Shown in pieces: positions 52,294 to 61,300 of a stretch of 64,000 nt of DNA (positions are counted from its first letter, which is position 1; each line of letters starts with the position of its first letter). A program made the position numbers and the translations under genes. Source of the DNA: Arthrobacter sp. AQ5-06 (GTDB lineage Bacteria; Actinomycetota; Actinomycetes; Actinomycetales; Micrococcaceae); assembly GCF_003287955.1 (NCBI RefSeq), contig NZ_QMKP01000001.1:310001-374000 (forward strand), written 5' to 3'. The notes under the pieces are model-generated. The model saw only the letters and a program-made list of their open reading frames with translations, made no database searches and was not told where the DNA came from.

Positions 52294-52926
52294 ATGACCA
52301 TGAGTTCCACCGGATCGAACGCTGCCGAGCCCCGGACCGCACGCATGGAGCGTGCCACCAGTGAATCGTCAGTGCTCGTGGAGATCAACCTTGACGGCAC
52401 GGGCGTATCGGACATCGATACGACTGTCCCGTTCTACGACCACATGCTGACGGCGCTGTGCAAGCACTCGCTCATTGACATGACGGTCAAGGCCACCGGT
52501 GACACCCACATTGACGTCCACCACACGGTCGAGGACGTCGCCATCACGTTCGGTGAGGTCCTGCGTACCGCCCTGGGCAACAAGGCCGGGATTCGCAGGT
52601 TCGGTGAGGCCACGGTGCCCCTCGACGAAGCACTGGCGCAGGCTGTCGTCGACGTCTCCGGCCGCCCCTACCTGGTGCACGGCGGCGAGCCTGCCGGGCA
52701 GGAGTACCACCTGATCGGCGGCCACTTCACGGGGTCACTGACCCGCCACGTCTTTGAGGCCATCACACTTCATGCCGGCATCTGCCTCCACATGAACGTC
52801 ATCGCGGGCCGCGACCCGCACCACATCGTGGAAGCGCAATTCAAGGCCTTCGCCCGCGCCCTGCGTGCTGCGGTCGAACCCGATCCCCGCGTTGAGGGGA
52901 TTCCGTCCACTAAGGGTGCCTTGTGA
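52294..52926 (+). CDS. hisB: Imidazoleglycerol-phosphate dehydratase
   Basis: 210 residues, the single-domain form. Mn-binding histidines are in [17 protein letters not shown] and [15 protein letters not shown], with a third set in [20 protein letters not shown]. The reaction is dehydration of imidazole glycerol phosphate. The N-terminal 18 residues ([18 protein letters not shown]) are poorly conserved-looking; the start might be downstream. It overlaps hisH by four bases. Confidence 0.97.
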   Translation: MTMSSTGSNAAEPRTARMERATSESSVLVEINLDGTGVSDIDTTVPFYDHMLTALCKHSLIDMTVKATGDTHIDVHHTVEDVAITFGEVLRTALGNKAGIRRFGEATVPLDEALAQAVVDVSGRPYLVHGGEPAGQEYHLIGGHFTGSLTRHVFEAITLHAGICLHMNVIAGRDPHHIVEAQFKAFARALRAAVEPDPRVEGIPSTKGAL

Positions 52927-53654
52927 GCGGCCAAATTCTCCGGGACGGCGCCGTCATCGATCCGGCCGCCGGTAAGAAGCCCGTATCGCCCGAAGGCAGG
53001 CCCACGGTCACCGTCCTGGACTATGGTTCCGGAAACGTCCGCTCCGCCGTGCGCGCTCTTGAGCGGGCCGGGGCCGAGGTCATCCTCAGTTCCAAGCCTG
53101 AGGACGTGCTTAATGCCGACGGCCTGGTGGTACCCGGCGTCGGCGCCTTCGAGACTGTTATGCGTGAGCTCAAGGCCGTGGACGGCATCCGGCTGATCGG
53201 CAGGCGGGTGGCCGGGGGCAGGCCGGTCCTGGCAATCTGCGTCGGCCTGCAGGTCCTGTTCGAAGCCGGGGTAGAGCACGGGACAGAAGCCGAAGGCATG
53301 GGGGAGTGGCCGGGCAAGGTGGAACTGCTTCCCGCAGAGGTTGTGCCGCACATGGGCTGGAATACCGTGGACGTACCGGAAGGATCCAAGCTCTTCGCCG
53401 GGGTCGCGGACCAGCGGTTCTACTTCGTTCACTCCTATGGTGTCCAGGAGTGGAACTTCGACGTGATCCAGCCGCGGATGACTGCGCCGCTGGTGACCTG
53501 GTCAGACCACGGCGCCCGCTTTATCGCCGCTGTGGAGAACGGCCCGCTCTGCGCTACCCAGTTCCACCCCGAAAAATCCGGGGACGCCGGTGCACGGCTG
53601 CTGCGTAACTGGGTAGACGGCCTTCGCAAGCCAGCTGCCACGGACGCCGCCTAG
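52923..53654 (+). CDS. hisH: Imidazole glycerol phosphate synthase subunit HisH
   Basis: 243 residues, the glutaminase of the HisH-HisF complex. The catalytic triad is visible: Cys in [15 protein letters not shown], His and Glu in [24 protein letters not shown] near the N terminus is the family signature. The GTG at 52923 overlaps hisB (GTGA), so translation is coupled. The N-terminal 25 residues before VTVLDYGSG are extra and could be a misassigned start. HisF is not in the window, so it must lie elsewhere. Confidence 0.96.
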   Translation: MSGQILRDGAVIDPAAGKKPVSPEGRPTVTVLDYGSGNVRSAVRALERAGAEVILSSKPEDVLNADGLVVPGVGAFETVMRELKAVDGIRLIGRRVAGGRPVLAICVGLQVLFEAGVEHGTEAEGMGEWPGKVELLPAEVVPHMGWNTVDVPEGSKLFAGVADQRFYFVHSYGVQEWNFDVIQPRMTAPLVTWSDHGARFIAAVENGPLCATQFHPEKSGDAGARLLRNWVDGLRKPAATDAA

Positions 53655-53813
53655 ATGTGGTCGATTGTCCTGATGGGCCTGGCCGGCGTCCTGGTGGGCG
53701 GCGCCCTGTCCTTCAGGCAGCAGCACAAACCGCTCTGGACCCAGGTGGGCTTCTACGTCCTGGCCGGTATGGCGCTGCTGGCCGCTTACCTGCTGACGCT
53801 TCCTGGAAACTAG
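53655..53813 (+). CDS. 52-residue two-helix membrane protein between hisH and hisA
   Basis: A small gene not separated from hisH (ATG at 53655, directly after its TAG). It reads [20 protein letters not shown], then [18 protein letters not shown] and [14 protein letters not shown]: a hydrophobic helix, a charged loop (RQQHK), then a second hydrophobic helix, with standard high-GC codons. No family is known to me. Its position inside the his run suggests it is co-expressed, and the product is probably a small membrane protein. Confidence 0.7.
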   Translation: MWSIVLMGLAGVLVGGALSFRQQHKPLWTQVGFYVLAGMALLAAYLLTLPGN

Positions 53814-53872
53814 CCCCCAGGCAATTACCAGTTCCGCTTCCACGAGCAACCCAACACCCAAGAGGATTTGAG

Positions 53873-54619
53873 ATGACCACCGCAACCGATCTGCCGGTTC
53901 TTGAACTGCTGCCCGCCGTCGACGTCGTAAACGGACAGGCCGTGCGGCTGGTCCAGGGAGAGGCCGGCAGCGAGACGAGCTACGGCACACCGCTGGAGGC
54001 AGCCCTCAATTGGCAGGAGCAGGGCGCCGAATGGGTGCACCTGGTGGACCTTGACGCCGCGTTCGGCCGTGGCTCGAACGCCGAGCTGCTCCGTGAAGTG
54101 GTGGGCCGGCTGGACATCAAGGTGGAGCTCTCCGGCGGACTCCGGGATGACGAATCCCTCGAGGCGGCGCTGGCCCTCGGCGTGGCCCGCGTCAATCTCG
54201 GCACGGCGGCGCTGGAAAACCCCGAGTGGACCCGCAGTGCCATCGACCGCTTCGGCGACAGGATCGCCGTCGGCCTCGACGTCCGCGGAACCACGCTGGC
54301 AGGCCGCGGCTGGACCAAAGAAGGCGGCGACCTATGGGAGGTCTTGGACCGCCTCGAAGAAGCCGGGTGCTCCCGGTATGTAGTCACTGACGTCACGAAA
54401 GACGGCACTCTGCAGGGTCCCAACGTTGAACTCCTGCGGCAGATGGTGGAGAAGACCGGCAAGCCGGTGGTTGCCTCCGGTGGCATCTCCAGCCTGGACG
54501 ACTTGAAAGTGCTGCGCTCCCTGGTGCCGCTGGGCGTGGAAGGCGCGATCGTGGGCAAGGCGTTGTACGCCGGTGCCTTCACGCTCCCCGAAGCCCTCGA
54601 CGTCGCCGGACGCCGCTAA
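53873..54619 (+). CDS. hisA: Phosphoribosyl isomerase A (HisA/PriA)
   Basis: 248 residues, a TIM barrel that isomerises ProFAR in histidine synthesis; the actinobacterial version PriA also does the TrpF step. [20 protein letters not shown] carries the first catalytic Asp, and [18 protein letters not shown] the second; [10 protein letters not shown] binds phosphate. The dual HisA/TrpF function is likely but cannot be proven by sequence alone. The ATG follows AGAGGA. Nothing here shows the rest of the trp pathway. Confidence 0.95.
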   Translation: MTTATDLPVLELLPAVDVVNGQAVRLVQGEAGSETSYGTPLEAALNWQEQGAEWVHLVDLDAAFGRGSNAELLREVVGRLDIKVELSGGLRDDESLEAALALGVARVNLGTAALENPEWTRSAIDRFGDRIAVGLDVRGTTLAGRGWTKEGGDLWEVLDRLEEAGCSRYVVTDVTKDGTLQGPNVELLRQMVEKTGKPVVASGGISSLDDLKVLRSLVPLGVEGAIVGKALYAGAFTLPEALDVAGRR

Positions 54620-54628
54620 GCAGTTTCC

Positions 54629-55525
54629 GTGGACAGCACGCACAACGCCGACACTGCTGGGGAATCCCCGCCGCCGCGCCATCTGCCCGGACACATTGCC
54701 GCGGCATTGGCGGGCGCGGGTGGCCGCGCTGACTCGGCGGGCCAGCCGTGGGAAGGCCGGAGCCTCGCCGGGGACGACGGCAGGATCCACAACTTCGAGG
54801 ACGACGACGGCACGGCGGACGCCGGCTACCTCGCCGCCGTCGCGGCTCTGGTTGAAGGCTCCGGCGACGAAGCGGCTGTGGTCGCCTCGCTGGCCACCGC
54901 CCGAGTCTTCATCCCGATCATCGCGCAGCTGGGCGAGCAAGCGGCAGGCGTCGACGGCCTGATGGCAGACAAGCAGGCGGACATGGCGCTGGTCACCCTG
55001 AAGGCCGCCGACGGCCGGACGGCAATGCCGGCCTTTACCTCGGCGGATGCCTTGGCCGCCTGGCACCCCGTTGCCCGGCCGGTGGCCGTGTACGCTGCCC
55101 GGGCTGCCCTCTCAGCCGTGGCCGAGGGGGCCGAGCTGCTGGTGCTCGATCCGGGCTCGGAGGTTACGTTTGTGGTCCGGCGGCCCGCCGTCTGGGCGCT
55201 GGCGCAGCAACGGGACTGGATCCCTTCCTATTCTGATGCCTCGTTGGCAGCCGAGATGGCTGAGGCAGCGGCCGCATTCCCGGCGGTACGGCAGCTTGCC
55301 CTCCTCCCGGGTTCCGGCGTCGCCGCCCTCACCGGTACGGGTGCCACGCTCCCAGGGGGCGGTGCCGGACCGGAACTGCAGGTGCTGCTCCACCTTGAGG
55401 ATGGACTGGACGCCCCGGCAGTCCAGGGCCTTGTGTCCGGGCTCCAACAGGCATGGTCCCGGAATGTATTGTTTGGAGAGCGTGTTGACTCGATCGAAAT
55501 CAAGTTGCGGCGCGCAGCACAGTAG
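54629..55525 (+). CDS. SseB family protein
   Basis: 298 residues with the SseB N-terminal domain: VASLATARVFIPIIAQLGEQ then MALVTLKAADGRTAMPAFTS and ADALAAWHPVARPVAV. SseB-like proteins are found widely and have unclear roles in actinobacteria; their type III-secretion name does not apply here. The GTG start lies nine bases after hisA. The first 60 residues are low-complexity and disordered. Confidence 0.82.
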   Translation: MDSTHNADTAGESPPPRHLPGHIAAALAGAGGRADSAGQPWEGRSLAGDDGRIHNFEDDDGTADAGYLAAVAALVEGSGDEAAVVASLATARVFIPIIAQLGEQAAGVDGLMADKQADMALVTLKAADGRTAMPAFTSADALAAWHPVARPVAVYAARAALSAVAEGAELLVLDPGSEVTFVVRRPAVWALAQQRDWIPSYSDASLAAEMAEAAAAFPAVRQLALLPGSGVAALTGTGATLPGGGAGPELQVLLHLEDGLDAPAVQGLVSGLQQAWSRNVLFGERVDSIEIKLRRAAQ

Positions 55526-55580
55526 CTAACGGTTGGCGCGGAGATCCCGGGCTGCCGTGGGCAGACCCAAAGGATTTTCC

Positions 55581-56885
55581 GTGAACTTCGCTCTTTACCG
55601 TGAGCTGCTGGCCGTCCGGCCCATCCGCCGGCTGCTGCTGGTCGGCATGATCGCCCGCATCCCCCACTCGGCGGCAGGCGTGCTGCTGACCCTGCACATC
55701 GTCCTGACCCTGGACCAGGGCTACGCGGCGGCCGGTGCCGCGGCGGCTGTTATGACCATCGGTATTGCGGTGGGCGCACCATGGCGCGGCCGGCGCGTGG
55801 ACACTGTTGGCCTGCGCCGGGCGCTGATTCCGTCAGTGGTGTCAGAGACCCTGATCTGGTCCGTGGTGCCGCATGTGTCGTACCAGTGGCTGCTTCCGCT
55901 GGTGTTCGTGGGCGGCCTGCTAACGTTGCCGATCTTCAGTGTGATTCGCCAGTCCCTGGGCGTCCTCGCAGACGGCAACCAGCGGCGCACGGCCTTCGCC
56001 CTTGATGCCATCACCACCGAGGTGGTGTTCATGATGGGACCGGCGGCCGGAGCCGTCGTAGCCACCAGCGGCCATACCGTTGTCGGTCTGACCGTCGTGG
56101 GAGTGTCCACGTCACTCGCCGGGCTGTTCCTGATGTGGTTCAACCCGCCCACCCGAAGTGCCACGCAGACTGAGGAAAGCGAGGCAGACCAGCGCCATGC
56201 CGCGGAAGTGGCTGTGGTTTCCGCCGCGCCCGCCCACCTCCAGGAAGCGGCGGCGGACCTCGTCCCGGCCGGGGCAGAACGCGTCCTAAGCGGGCAGGCG
56301 GGGCTGCGCGGCAAGGTGGCCCACAACTTCGCCTGGTTCACGGCCACTGTCGCGGCCGTCTTCGCCGTGGCGGCTGGAACCGGCATGGTGCTCAGCGGCA
56401 CCGACGTTGGCATTGTTGCTGCCTTGGAAACTGGCGGCCACCAAGCCGAAATCGGCATTGTGTTCCTCTTTTGGTGCGCCGCATCGGTGGTCGGTGGGCT
56501 GGTGTACGGGGCCATGCACCGTCCAGTTTCGCCGACCCTCCTGCTGCTGGGCATGGCTGCCCTGACCATCCCGATGGGCTTCGCCCAGGACACCTGGACG
56601 TTGGCCTTCGTCTCGATCCTTCCGGGCCTTTTGTGTGCCCCCGTCCTGTCGGCTGCCTCCGAACAGGTGGCAGACCTGGTGGCGGAGGACCGCCGCGGCG
56701 AGGCAATGGGCTGGTACGGCTCTGCGCTGACTGCCGGCGTGGCGCTCGGGGCACCGCTTGCAGGGATTTTCATCGACGGGATGGGGCCATCCGGCGGGTT
56801 TATCTCCGTGGGCGTGGCCGGCGTTCTGCTCTGCCTCGTGGGACTGCTGCTCCAGGCCCACCGGCGCCGACGCGCGGCCGTCTGA
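55581..56885 (+). CDS. MFS transporter
   Basis: 434 residues with 11-12 likely membrane helices in two halves, separated by a charged loop near 205-245. The N-terminal MIARIPHSAAGVLLTLHIVL and GAPWRGRRVDTVGLRRALIP fit an MFS drug- or sugar-exporter with the loop-2-type motif. No substrate can be assigned. The GTG at 55581 follows AAAGGA; earlier in-frame codons lack this signal. Confidence 0.85.
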   Translation: MNFALYRELLAVRPIRRLLLVGMIARIPHSAAGVLLTLHIVLTLDQGYAAAGAAAAVMTIGIAVGAPWRGRRVDTVGLRRALIPSVVSETLIWSVVPHVSYQWLLPLVFVGGLLTLPIFSVIRQSLGVLADGNQRRTAFALDAITTEVVFMMGPAAGAVVATSGHTVVGLTVVGVSTSLAGLFLMWFNPPTRSATQTEESEADQRHAAEVAVVSAAPAHLQEAAADLVPAGAERVLSGQAGLRGKVAHNFAWFTATVAAVFAVAAGTGMVLSGTDVGIVAALETGGHQAEIGIVFLFWCAASVVGGLVYGAMHRPVSPTLLLLGMAALTIPMGFAQDTWTLAFVSILPGLLCAPVLSAASEQVADLVAEDRRGEAMGWYGSALTAGVALGAPLAGIFIDGMGPSGGFISVGVAGVLLCLVGLLLQAHRRRRAAV

Positions 56886-56899
56886 GCGGGCCTCTCCAC

Positions 56900-56960
56900 A
56901 GTTTTTGTCCAGATATCGCGCCCTTTCCGGTGCGGAAGTCCCGGTATCTGGACAAAAACT
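56900..56960. repeat. 61-base element with 16-base perfect inverted ends
   Basis: AGTTTTTGTCCAGATA (56900-56915) and TATCTGGACAAAAACT (56945-56960) are exact inverted repeats, and the loop holds a further weak inversion (CTTTCCG/CGGAAG). The element sits just after the MFS stop codon and before a separate terminator. It might be a dispersed palindromic repeat of this genus or a decaying mobile end; this cannot be tested here. Confidence 0.8.
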
Positions 56961-56966
56961 TAGGGA

Positions 56967-57019
56967 AATGACGACGTCGGCGGGCGGACCACCGTAGTCC
57001 GCCCGCCGACGTCGTCATT
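56967..57019. terminator. Bidirectional terminator between the MFS and DUF1844 genes
   Basis: A 23-base perfect stem (AATGACGACGTCGGCGGGCG... 56967-56989 with 56997-57019) around a 7-base CACCGTA loop. Its strength and position between two converging genes make a two-way terminator the obvious reading. Confidence 0.88.
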
Positions 57020-57045
57020 AATTGGGAAGGATTGCTTCAGTCAGG

Positions 57046-57432
57046 TCAGTTGACGGCGCCCGTGTACTTCTCGCCCGGGCCCTTGCCCGGGGCATCCGGA
57101 ATGACGGACTCCTCGCGGAACGCAAGCTGCAGGGAACGCAGGCCATCGCGCAACGGGCCGGCGTGCTGGGATCCGATTTCAGGGGCGGCTGAGGTCACCA
57201 GTCCGGCAAGGGCGGTGATGAGCTTGCGGGCCTCGTCGAGGTCCTTGAGTTCCTCGGCATTGTCCTCGGCGGCGAGGCCCAGCTTGACGGCGGCTGCGCT
57301 CATCAGGTGCACTGCGGCCGTGGTGATGACCTCGATGGCCGGCACCTCCGAGATATCGCGGATTTGCTGGGTCACGTCAGCCTTGGCGTCCGTGGCCTCG
57401 AAAACGTGTGAATTGCTGTCTGGGGTGCTCAT
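57046..57432 (-). CDS. DUF1844 domain-containing protein
   Basis: 128 residues. Helical region IRDISEVPAIEVITTAAVHL then MSAAAVKLGLAAEDNAEELK and DLDEARKLITALAGLV matches DUF1844, a family encoded near infC in actinobacteria. Its function is unknown. The ATG at 57432 was chosen; upstream in-frame codons run into the infC promoter region. Confidence 0.88.
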   Translation of the reverse strand: MSTPDSNSHVFEATDAKADVTQQIRDISEVPAIEVITTAAVHLMSAAAVKLGLAAEDNAEELKDLDEARKLITALAGLVTSAAPEIGSQHAGPLRDGLRSLQLAFREESVIPDAPGKGPGEKYTGAVN

Positions 57433-57779
57433 ACTGGTAAGCTTGTCACAGACCGACTGGATGTCGTTATTTCGCTGTGGAAGGTCCCACCAACGCCTAG
57501 CCGCGTTAGGCGGGATTTTTTCTGTAGAATGACATGCAGTTTGCAAGCGGAGTTCTCTCCCACCCGCGTCAGCCGTTTTCCCGCCGGAAGCAATTCCCTC
57601 AGGAAGCAAGGTTGCCGGGTACCGGTCGGACAGTTCTTTCAGGCGTCAAGCCTGGGGAAGTGCGCACTGCCTCTACTGAGGACCGTGCATCCGATCATCG
57701 AGGCCTTCGATTGCTCCGGCAATTGGGGGCCTTCTCTTTTTTGCCGGTGAAACACCACATCAATCACAGGAGCTTTAAC
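57433..57779 (+). promoter_or_regulatory. infC leader with two hairpin/T-run structures
   Basis: At 57493-57520, CGCCTA-GCCGCGT-TAGGCG is followed by GGGATTTTTTC, a terminator-like hairpin. TAGAAT at 57525-57530 is a good -10 (TGTAGAAT). At 57702-57742, GGCC...ATTGC TCCG GCAAT...GGCC pairs, then TTCTCTTTTTT, an intrinsic terminator just before the infC ribosome site. The latter fits an attenuator controlled by initiation-factor or L20 binding, as known in Firmicutes. Here it is only a structural reading. Confidence 0.6.
57702..57742 (+). terminator. Candidate attenuator hairpin in the infC leader
   Basis: Two stacked stems (GGCC/GGCC and ATTGC/GCAAT, loop TCCG) precede TTCTCTTTTTT. It lies 38 bases upstream of the infC start, where premature termination would stop expression of the whole infC-rpmI-rplT run. 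Confidence 0.6.
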
Positions 57780-58913
57780 ATTAGCGAGCCAAGAATCAAT
57801 GAGCGTATCCGCGTCCCCGAGGTGCGGTTGGTCGGTCCTGCAGGTGAACAGGTAGGAATCGTCCGTATTGACGATGCCCTGCGTTTGGCTGCCGAGTCTG
57901 ATCTTGATCTCGTTGAAGTTGCACCGCAGGCCAAGCCTCCGGTGTGCAAGCTGATGGACTTCGGCAAGTACAAGTACGAGGCCGCCGTCAAGGCACGTGA
58001 AGCACGGAAGAACCAGACGAACACTGTTCTGAAGGAAATCCGCTTCCGCCTCAAGATTGACACCCACGACTACGAGACCAAGCGCGGCCATGCACTGCGC
58101 TTCCTCGGTGCCGGTGACAAGGTCAAGGCCATGATCCAGTTCCGTGGCCGTGAGCAGCAGCGTCCGGAAATGGGCATCCGCCTGCTTCAGCGCTTCGCTG
58201 ACGATGTCGCCGAAGTGGGCGTTGTTGAGTCCAGCCCGCGTATCGATGGCCGCAACATGGTGATGGTTGTGGGCCCGCTGAAGAACAAGGCCGAAGCCAA
58301 GGCTGAGGCACGCCGCGAATCGCAGCGTGCAGAGGCCAAGGCGCAGAACGAAGCGAAAGCTACGGGCGGCGGCCGCATCGACGTCTCCGGCGACGACCAG
58401 GCACCGCTGACGCAGTCGCTGGCTGACCTTCTTCCGGAAGGTTTCGCCATCACCACGGAGCCGGAACCCGAAGCTCCGGCCAAGTCTGAAGCACCCGAGT
58501 CTGAAGCACCCGAGGCGCCTGTTGAAGCCGCTCCTGAAACCGAAGCCCCTGTCAAGGAAGCTCCGGCAAAGGAGGCTCCCGTAAAGGAAACCGCCGCGAA
58601 GGAAGCTCCTGCAAAGGAAACCGCCGCGAAGGCAGCCCCAGTGAAGGAAGCCGCCGCCCAGGAGGCGCCCAAGCAGGCCGCCCCGAAGGCCGCTGCTCCC
58701 AAGCGTGAGGCTCCCAAGGCAGCTCCGGCGCCGGTCAAGGCTCCTGCCGCTGCCAAGCCCGCCGAAGCAGCTGCTCCGGCTCCGGCCGCCCCGGCCGCTC
58801 CTCGGCCGCCGGTTCCGATGCCCAAGCCCATAGCCCGGCCGGCAGCGCCGAAGCCTGCTGCACGGCCTGCTCCCAAGGCAGCTCCGAAGCCCGCGGGCAA
58901 GAAGACTACCTAG
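57780..58913 (+). CDS. infC: Translation initiation factor IF-3 with a long C-terminal extension
   Basis: 377 residues. The ATT start at 57780 follows CAGGAG, and ATT is the classic IF-3 start, linked to autoregulation. The IF-3 core runs to about residue 185: [20 protein letters not shown], the [17 protein letters not shown] linker, and [19 protein letters not shown]. The last about 190 residues are Ala/Pro/Lys/Glu-rich repeats ([24 protein letters not shown]). This doubles the length of ordinary IF-3, as in some other high-GC actinobacteria. The extension's role is unknown. Confidence 0.96.
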   Translation: MSEPRINERIRVPEVRLVGPAGEQVGIVRIDDALRLAAESDLDLVEVAPQAKPPVCKLMDFGKYKYEAAVKAREARKNQTNTVLKEIRFRLKIDTHDYETKRGHALRFLGAGDKVKAMIQFRGREQQRPEMGIRLLQRFADDVAEVGVVESSPRIDGRNMVMVVGPLKNKAEAKAEARRESQRAEAKAQNEAKATGGGRIDVSGDDQAPLTQSLADLLPEGFAITTEPEPEAPAKSEAPESEAPEAPVEAAPETEAPVKEAPAKEAPVKETAAKEAPAKETAAKAAPVKEAAAQEAPKQAAPKAAAPKREAPKAAPAPVKAPAAAKPAEAAAPAPAAPAAPRPPVPMPKPIARPAAPKPAARPAPKAAPKPAGKKTT

Positions 58914-59029
58914 TTCAAAGCTGCGGGAGGTTGACCTCCTGCAGTACGCAACCAGCATGCCGCCTGCAGGGGCGGCTGCTCGAAAGAACTGCAGACAATG
59001 TCTGTGGACACGTAAGGAGATCGGTTCCC

Positions 59030-59224
59030 ATGCCGAAGATGAAGACCCACAGTGGTGCTAAGAAGCGCTTCAAGCTGACCGGCAGCGGCAAGCTGCGCCG
59101 CCAGCAGGCCAACCGCCGCCACTACCTTGAGCACAAGTCCTCCAGGCTGACTCGTCGCCTCGCCGGCGACAAGATTGTCTTCAAGGGTGACGCTAAGGTC
59201 ATCCGGAAGATGCTCGGCATCTAA
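59030..59224 (+). CDS. rpmI: 50S ribosomal protein L35
   Basis: 64 residues, standard size. [20 protein letters not shown] and the [16 protein letters not shown] segment are the L35 signature. The ATG at 59030 was chosen because it starts the conserved MPKMKTHSG; the region before it is leader. TAAGGAG lies about eleven bases upstream. It is in the infC-rpmI-rplT order, with 116 bases from infC. Confidence 0.98.
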   Translation: MPKMKTHSGAKKRFKLTGSGKLRRQQANRRHYLEHKSSRLTRRLAGDKIVFKGDAKVIRKMLGI

Positions 59225-59343
59225 GTTCCAAGTTCTCTGACTGATGCCACCTGGCAGCAGTCAACTACCAAAAAGGCTTCTCAGGCCAGCCGGTTGTTCC
59301 GGCAGTAGATGCTTGGGATCAGAATTTTCGAAGGAGTACGCAC

Positions 59344-59799
59344 GTGGCACGTGTGAAGAGGGCGGTCAACGCCCACAAGAAGCGCCGGGTTATCCTTGAA
59401 CGCGCAAAGGGCTACCGTGGACAGCGTTCACGCCTGTACCGGAAGGCCAAAGAGCAGCTGCTGCACTCGTTTGTGTACAGCTACGGCGACCGCAAGAAGA
59501 AGAAGGGCGACTTCCGCCGCCTGTGGATCCAGCGCATCAACGCTGCATCCCGCGCCAACGGCCTGACCTACAACCGTCTGATCCAGGGCCTGAAGGCCGC
59601 TGAGGTCGAGGTGGACCGCCGTATGCTTGCTGAGCTGGCCGTTTCGGATGCGAACGCATTCGCCGCGCTGGTGAAGATCGCCAAGGACTCCCTGCCTGCT
59701 GACACGTCGGCTCCGGCCGTCGAAGCCGCAGCCCCCAAGGCTGCCAAGGCACCCAAGGCCAAGGCTTCAAAGCCTGCCGCTGACGTGGCTGCCAAGTAG
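59344..59799 (+). CDS. rplT: 50S ribosomal protein L20 with C-terminal tail
   Basis: 151 residues; the core L20 (residues 1-118, with [20 protein letters not shown] and [20 protein letters not shown]) is followed by a 30-residue Ala/Lys/Pro tail ([20 protein letters not shown]). In other bacteria L20 assembles early into the 50S and represses the infC operon. The GTG at 59344 follows GAAGGAG. The tail is a frequent actinobacterial addition. Confidence 0.97.
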   Translation: MARVKRAVNAHKKRRVILERAKGYRGQRSRLYRKAKEQLLHSFVYSYGDRKKKKGDFRRLWIQRINAASRANGLTYNRLIQGLKAAEVEVDRRMLAELAVSDANAFAALVKIAKDSLPADTSAPAVEAAAPKAAKAPKAKASKPAADVAAK

Positions 59800-59848
59800 C
59801 ACCCACGCCAGTTCGAGGACTCGTGGCTGAAGCCACTAAGGTTCTTAT

Positions 59849-60742
59849 ATGAACGAAACCGGGCGCCCGCAAGATTTTCCACTCTCCAATCCCCGAGCTG
59901 ATCGGGTGAGGAAGGTGGCACAACTTGCCGGGCGCCCGGCCCGTTTAAAGCGCAGCGAGTTCCTGGCGGAAGGCCCCCAGGCTGTTCGTGAGGCCCTGAC
60001 GCTGCACCAGAAAAGGATTGCTGCGGGGGAGCCCGGCGTCGTCTATGAGGTGTACGCGAGCGAGGCCTGCCTCGACCGGCACCCGGACCTGGAGGCCCTC
60101 GCGGAGGGCACTGACGCATACCTCACTACCGACGAAGTGCTGGCCGTGATGGCGGATACGGTAACCCCGCAGGGCATTCTCGCCGTGTGCGGTTTCCTGG
60201 ACGTCAGCCTCGAGCAGGTCCTCGACGCCGGCCCGCGGCTGCTTGCAGTTCTGTGCCAGGTCCGGGACCCGGGCAACGCCGGCACCGTGCTCCGGGCAGC
60301 TGACGCGGCGGGGGCGGATGCCGTCATCCTGACCGCATCCAGCGTTGACATCTATAACCCCAAGGCGGTCCGGTCCACGGCCGGTTCCCTGTTCCATCTG
60401 CCCGTGGTCCTGGGCGCCGATATTGCCGAAGTGGCGGCCGCCTGCCGGGCGCGGGGGATCGGGATACTGGCCGCCGACGGCGACGGTGACGTCAACCTGG
60501 ATACGCTCCAGGACGAGAACGCCGCCCGCCGGATCGCGGGCCCTGGCGTCGAATCGCTCTTCGCCCTGGAGGGTCCCACAGCGTGGCTCTTCGGAAACGA
60601 AGCGCAGGGGCTCGCTGAGGATGAACTGGCCTTGGCCGATCACCGGGTGGCCGTGCCCGTTTACGGCGCCGCGGAAAGCTTGAACCTCGGCACGGCGGCA
60701 ACGGTGTGCCTCTACGCGAGTGCCCGGTCCCAGAAGGCGTGA
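59849..60742 (+). CDS. TrmH/SpoU family RNA 2'-O-methyltransferase
   Basis: 297 residues. The SPOUT knot motifs are VRDPGNAGTVLRAADAAGAD near 140, LFGNEAQGL near 250 and ESLNLGTAATVCLYASARSQ at the end. The N-terminal half is the substrate-binding domain (RPARLKRSEFLAEGPQAVRE). It likely methylates 23S rRNA, the common role of SpoU proteins next to rplT, but the position is unknown. A hairpin terminator follows. Confidence 0.9.
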   Translation: MNETGRPQDFPLSNPRADRVRKVAQLAGRPARLKRSEFLAEGPQAVREALTLHQKRIAAGEPGVVYEVYASEACLDRHPDLEALAEGTDAYLTTDEVLAVMADTVTPQGILAVCGFLDVSLEQVLDAGPRLLAVLCQVRDPGNAGTVLRAADAAGADAVILTASSVDIYNPKAVRSTAGSLFHLPVVLGADIAEVAAACRARGIGILAADGDGDVNLDTLQDENAARRIAGPGVESLFALEGPTAWLFGNEAQGLAEDELALADHRVAVPVYGAAESLNLGTAATVCLYASARSQKA

Positions 60743-60764
60743 CTGAATACGTGACTTAAAAGGC

Positions 60765-60791
60765 AGGGCCCCGGAAGTTCTCCGGGGCCCT
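60765..60791 (+). terminator. Terminator after the TrmH gene
   Basis: AGGGCCCCGGA (60765-60775) pairs perfectly with TCCGGGGCCCT (60781-60791) around AGTTC, followed by TGCTG. Its 11-bp GC stem is 23 bases after the methyltransferase stop. Confidence 0.75.
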
Positions 60792-60821
60792 TGCTGTATG
60801 AATCAGATGAGGTAGGGGTAA

Positions 60822-61097
60822 TCAGGGCGCCCGTGTGCTCTTGCTGCGTCCTGTGATGGCGCCGTAGACACCGGCAACAACCAGGCCGCCTACGATAGCC
60901 AGGATCCAGGTACCCAGATCAAAGAAGGCAAGATCACCCTTGCCGAACAGGAGGCTGCCAATCCAGCCGCCTACAATCGCGCCGACTACGCCGAGCACGA
61001 GACTCGTCACCCAGCCGCCGCCGACTTTGCCCGGCATAACGGCTTTGACGATGGCCCCTACGATGAGGCCGAGAATAATCCAAGCAAGAAAACCCAT
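60822..61097 (-). CDS. GlsB/YeaQ/YmgE family membrane protein
   Basis: 91 residues. Three glycine-rich membrane helices are visible (about 3-20, 29-48 and 60-80), with IILGLIVGAIVKAVMPGK and VVGAIVGGWIGSLLFG, the signature of this stress-response-associated family. Function is not known. The stop lies 31 bases past the TrmH terminator; the start codon is preceded by AGGAGGAGAC (plus-strand GTCTCCTCCT at 61098). The family's members often respond to general stress. Confidence 0.88.
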   Translation of the reverse strand: MGFLAWIILGLIVGAIVKAVMPGKVGGGWVTSLVLGVVGAIVGGWIGSLLFGKGDLAFFDLGTWILAIVGGLVVAGVYGAITGRSKSTRAP

Positions 61098-61300
61098 GTC
61101 TCCTCCTTCATATTCGTCGGGATTAAACGTCCCGATTAGTGTTCAAGCTAACATATGGCCCCTCTAATGTCAGCAGGCTTAGTGCATGTCAGACGTGCTT
61201 CTTCTACAGCCGAAAAGGTACGGTGTTCGTGGGCGGAGTCGACTGCGGCGCCGCGAATATCCCTGCTTGTTCTTGAAACCTGTGAAGAGGAGAAGCCTCC

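Noticed and set aside
57639..58958. A 439-residue minus-strand frame over infC
   Set aside because: It is the antisense of the repetitive Ala/Pro/Lys tail of IF-3.
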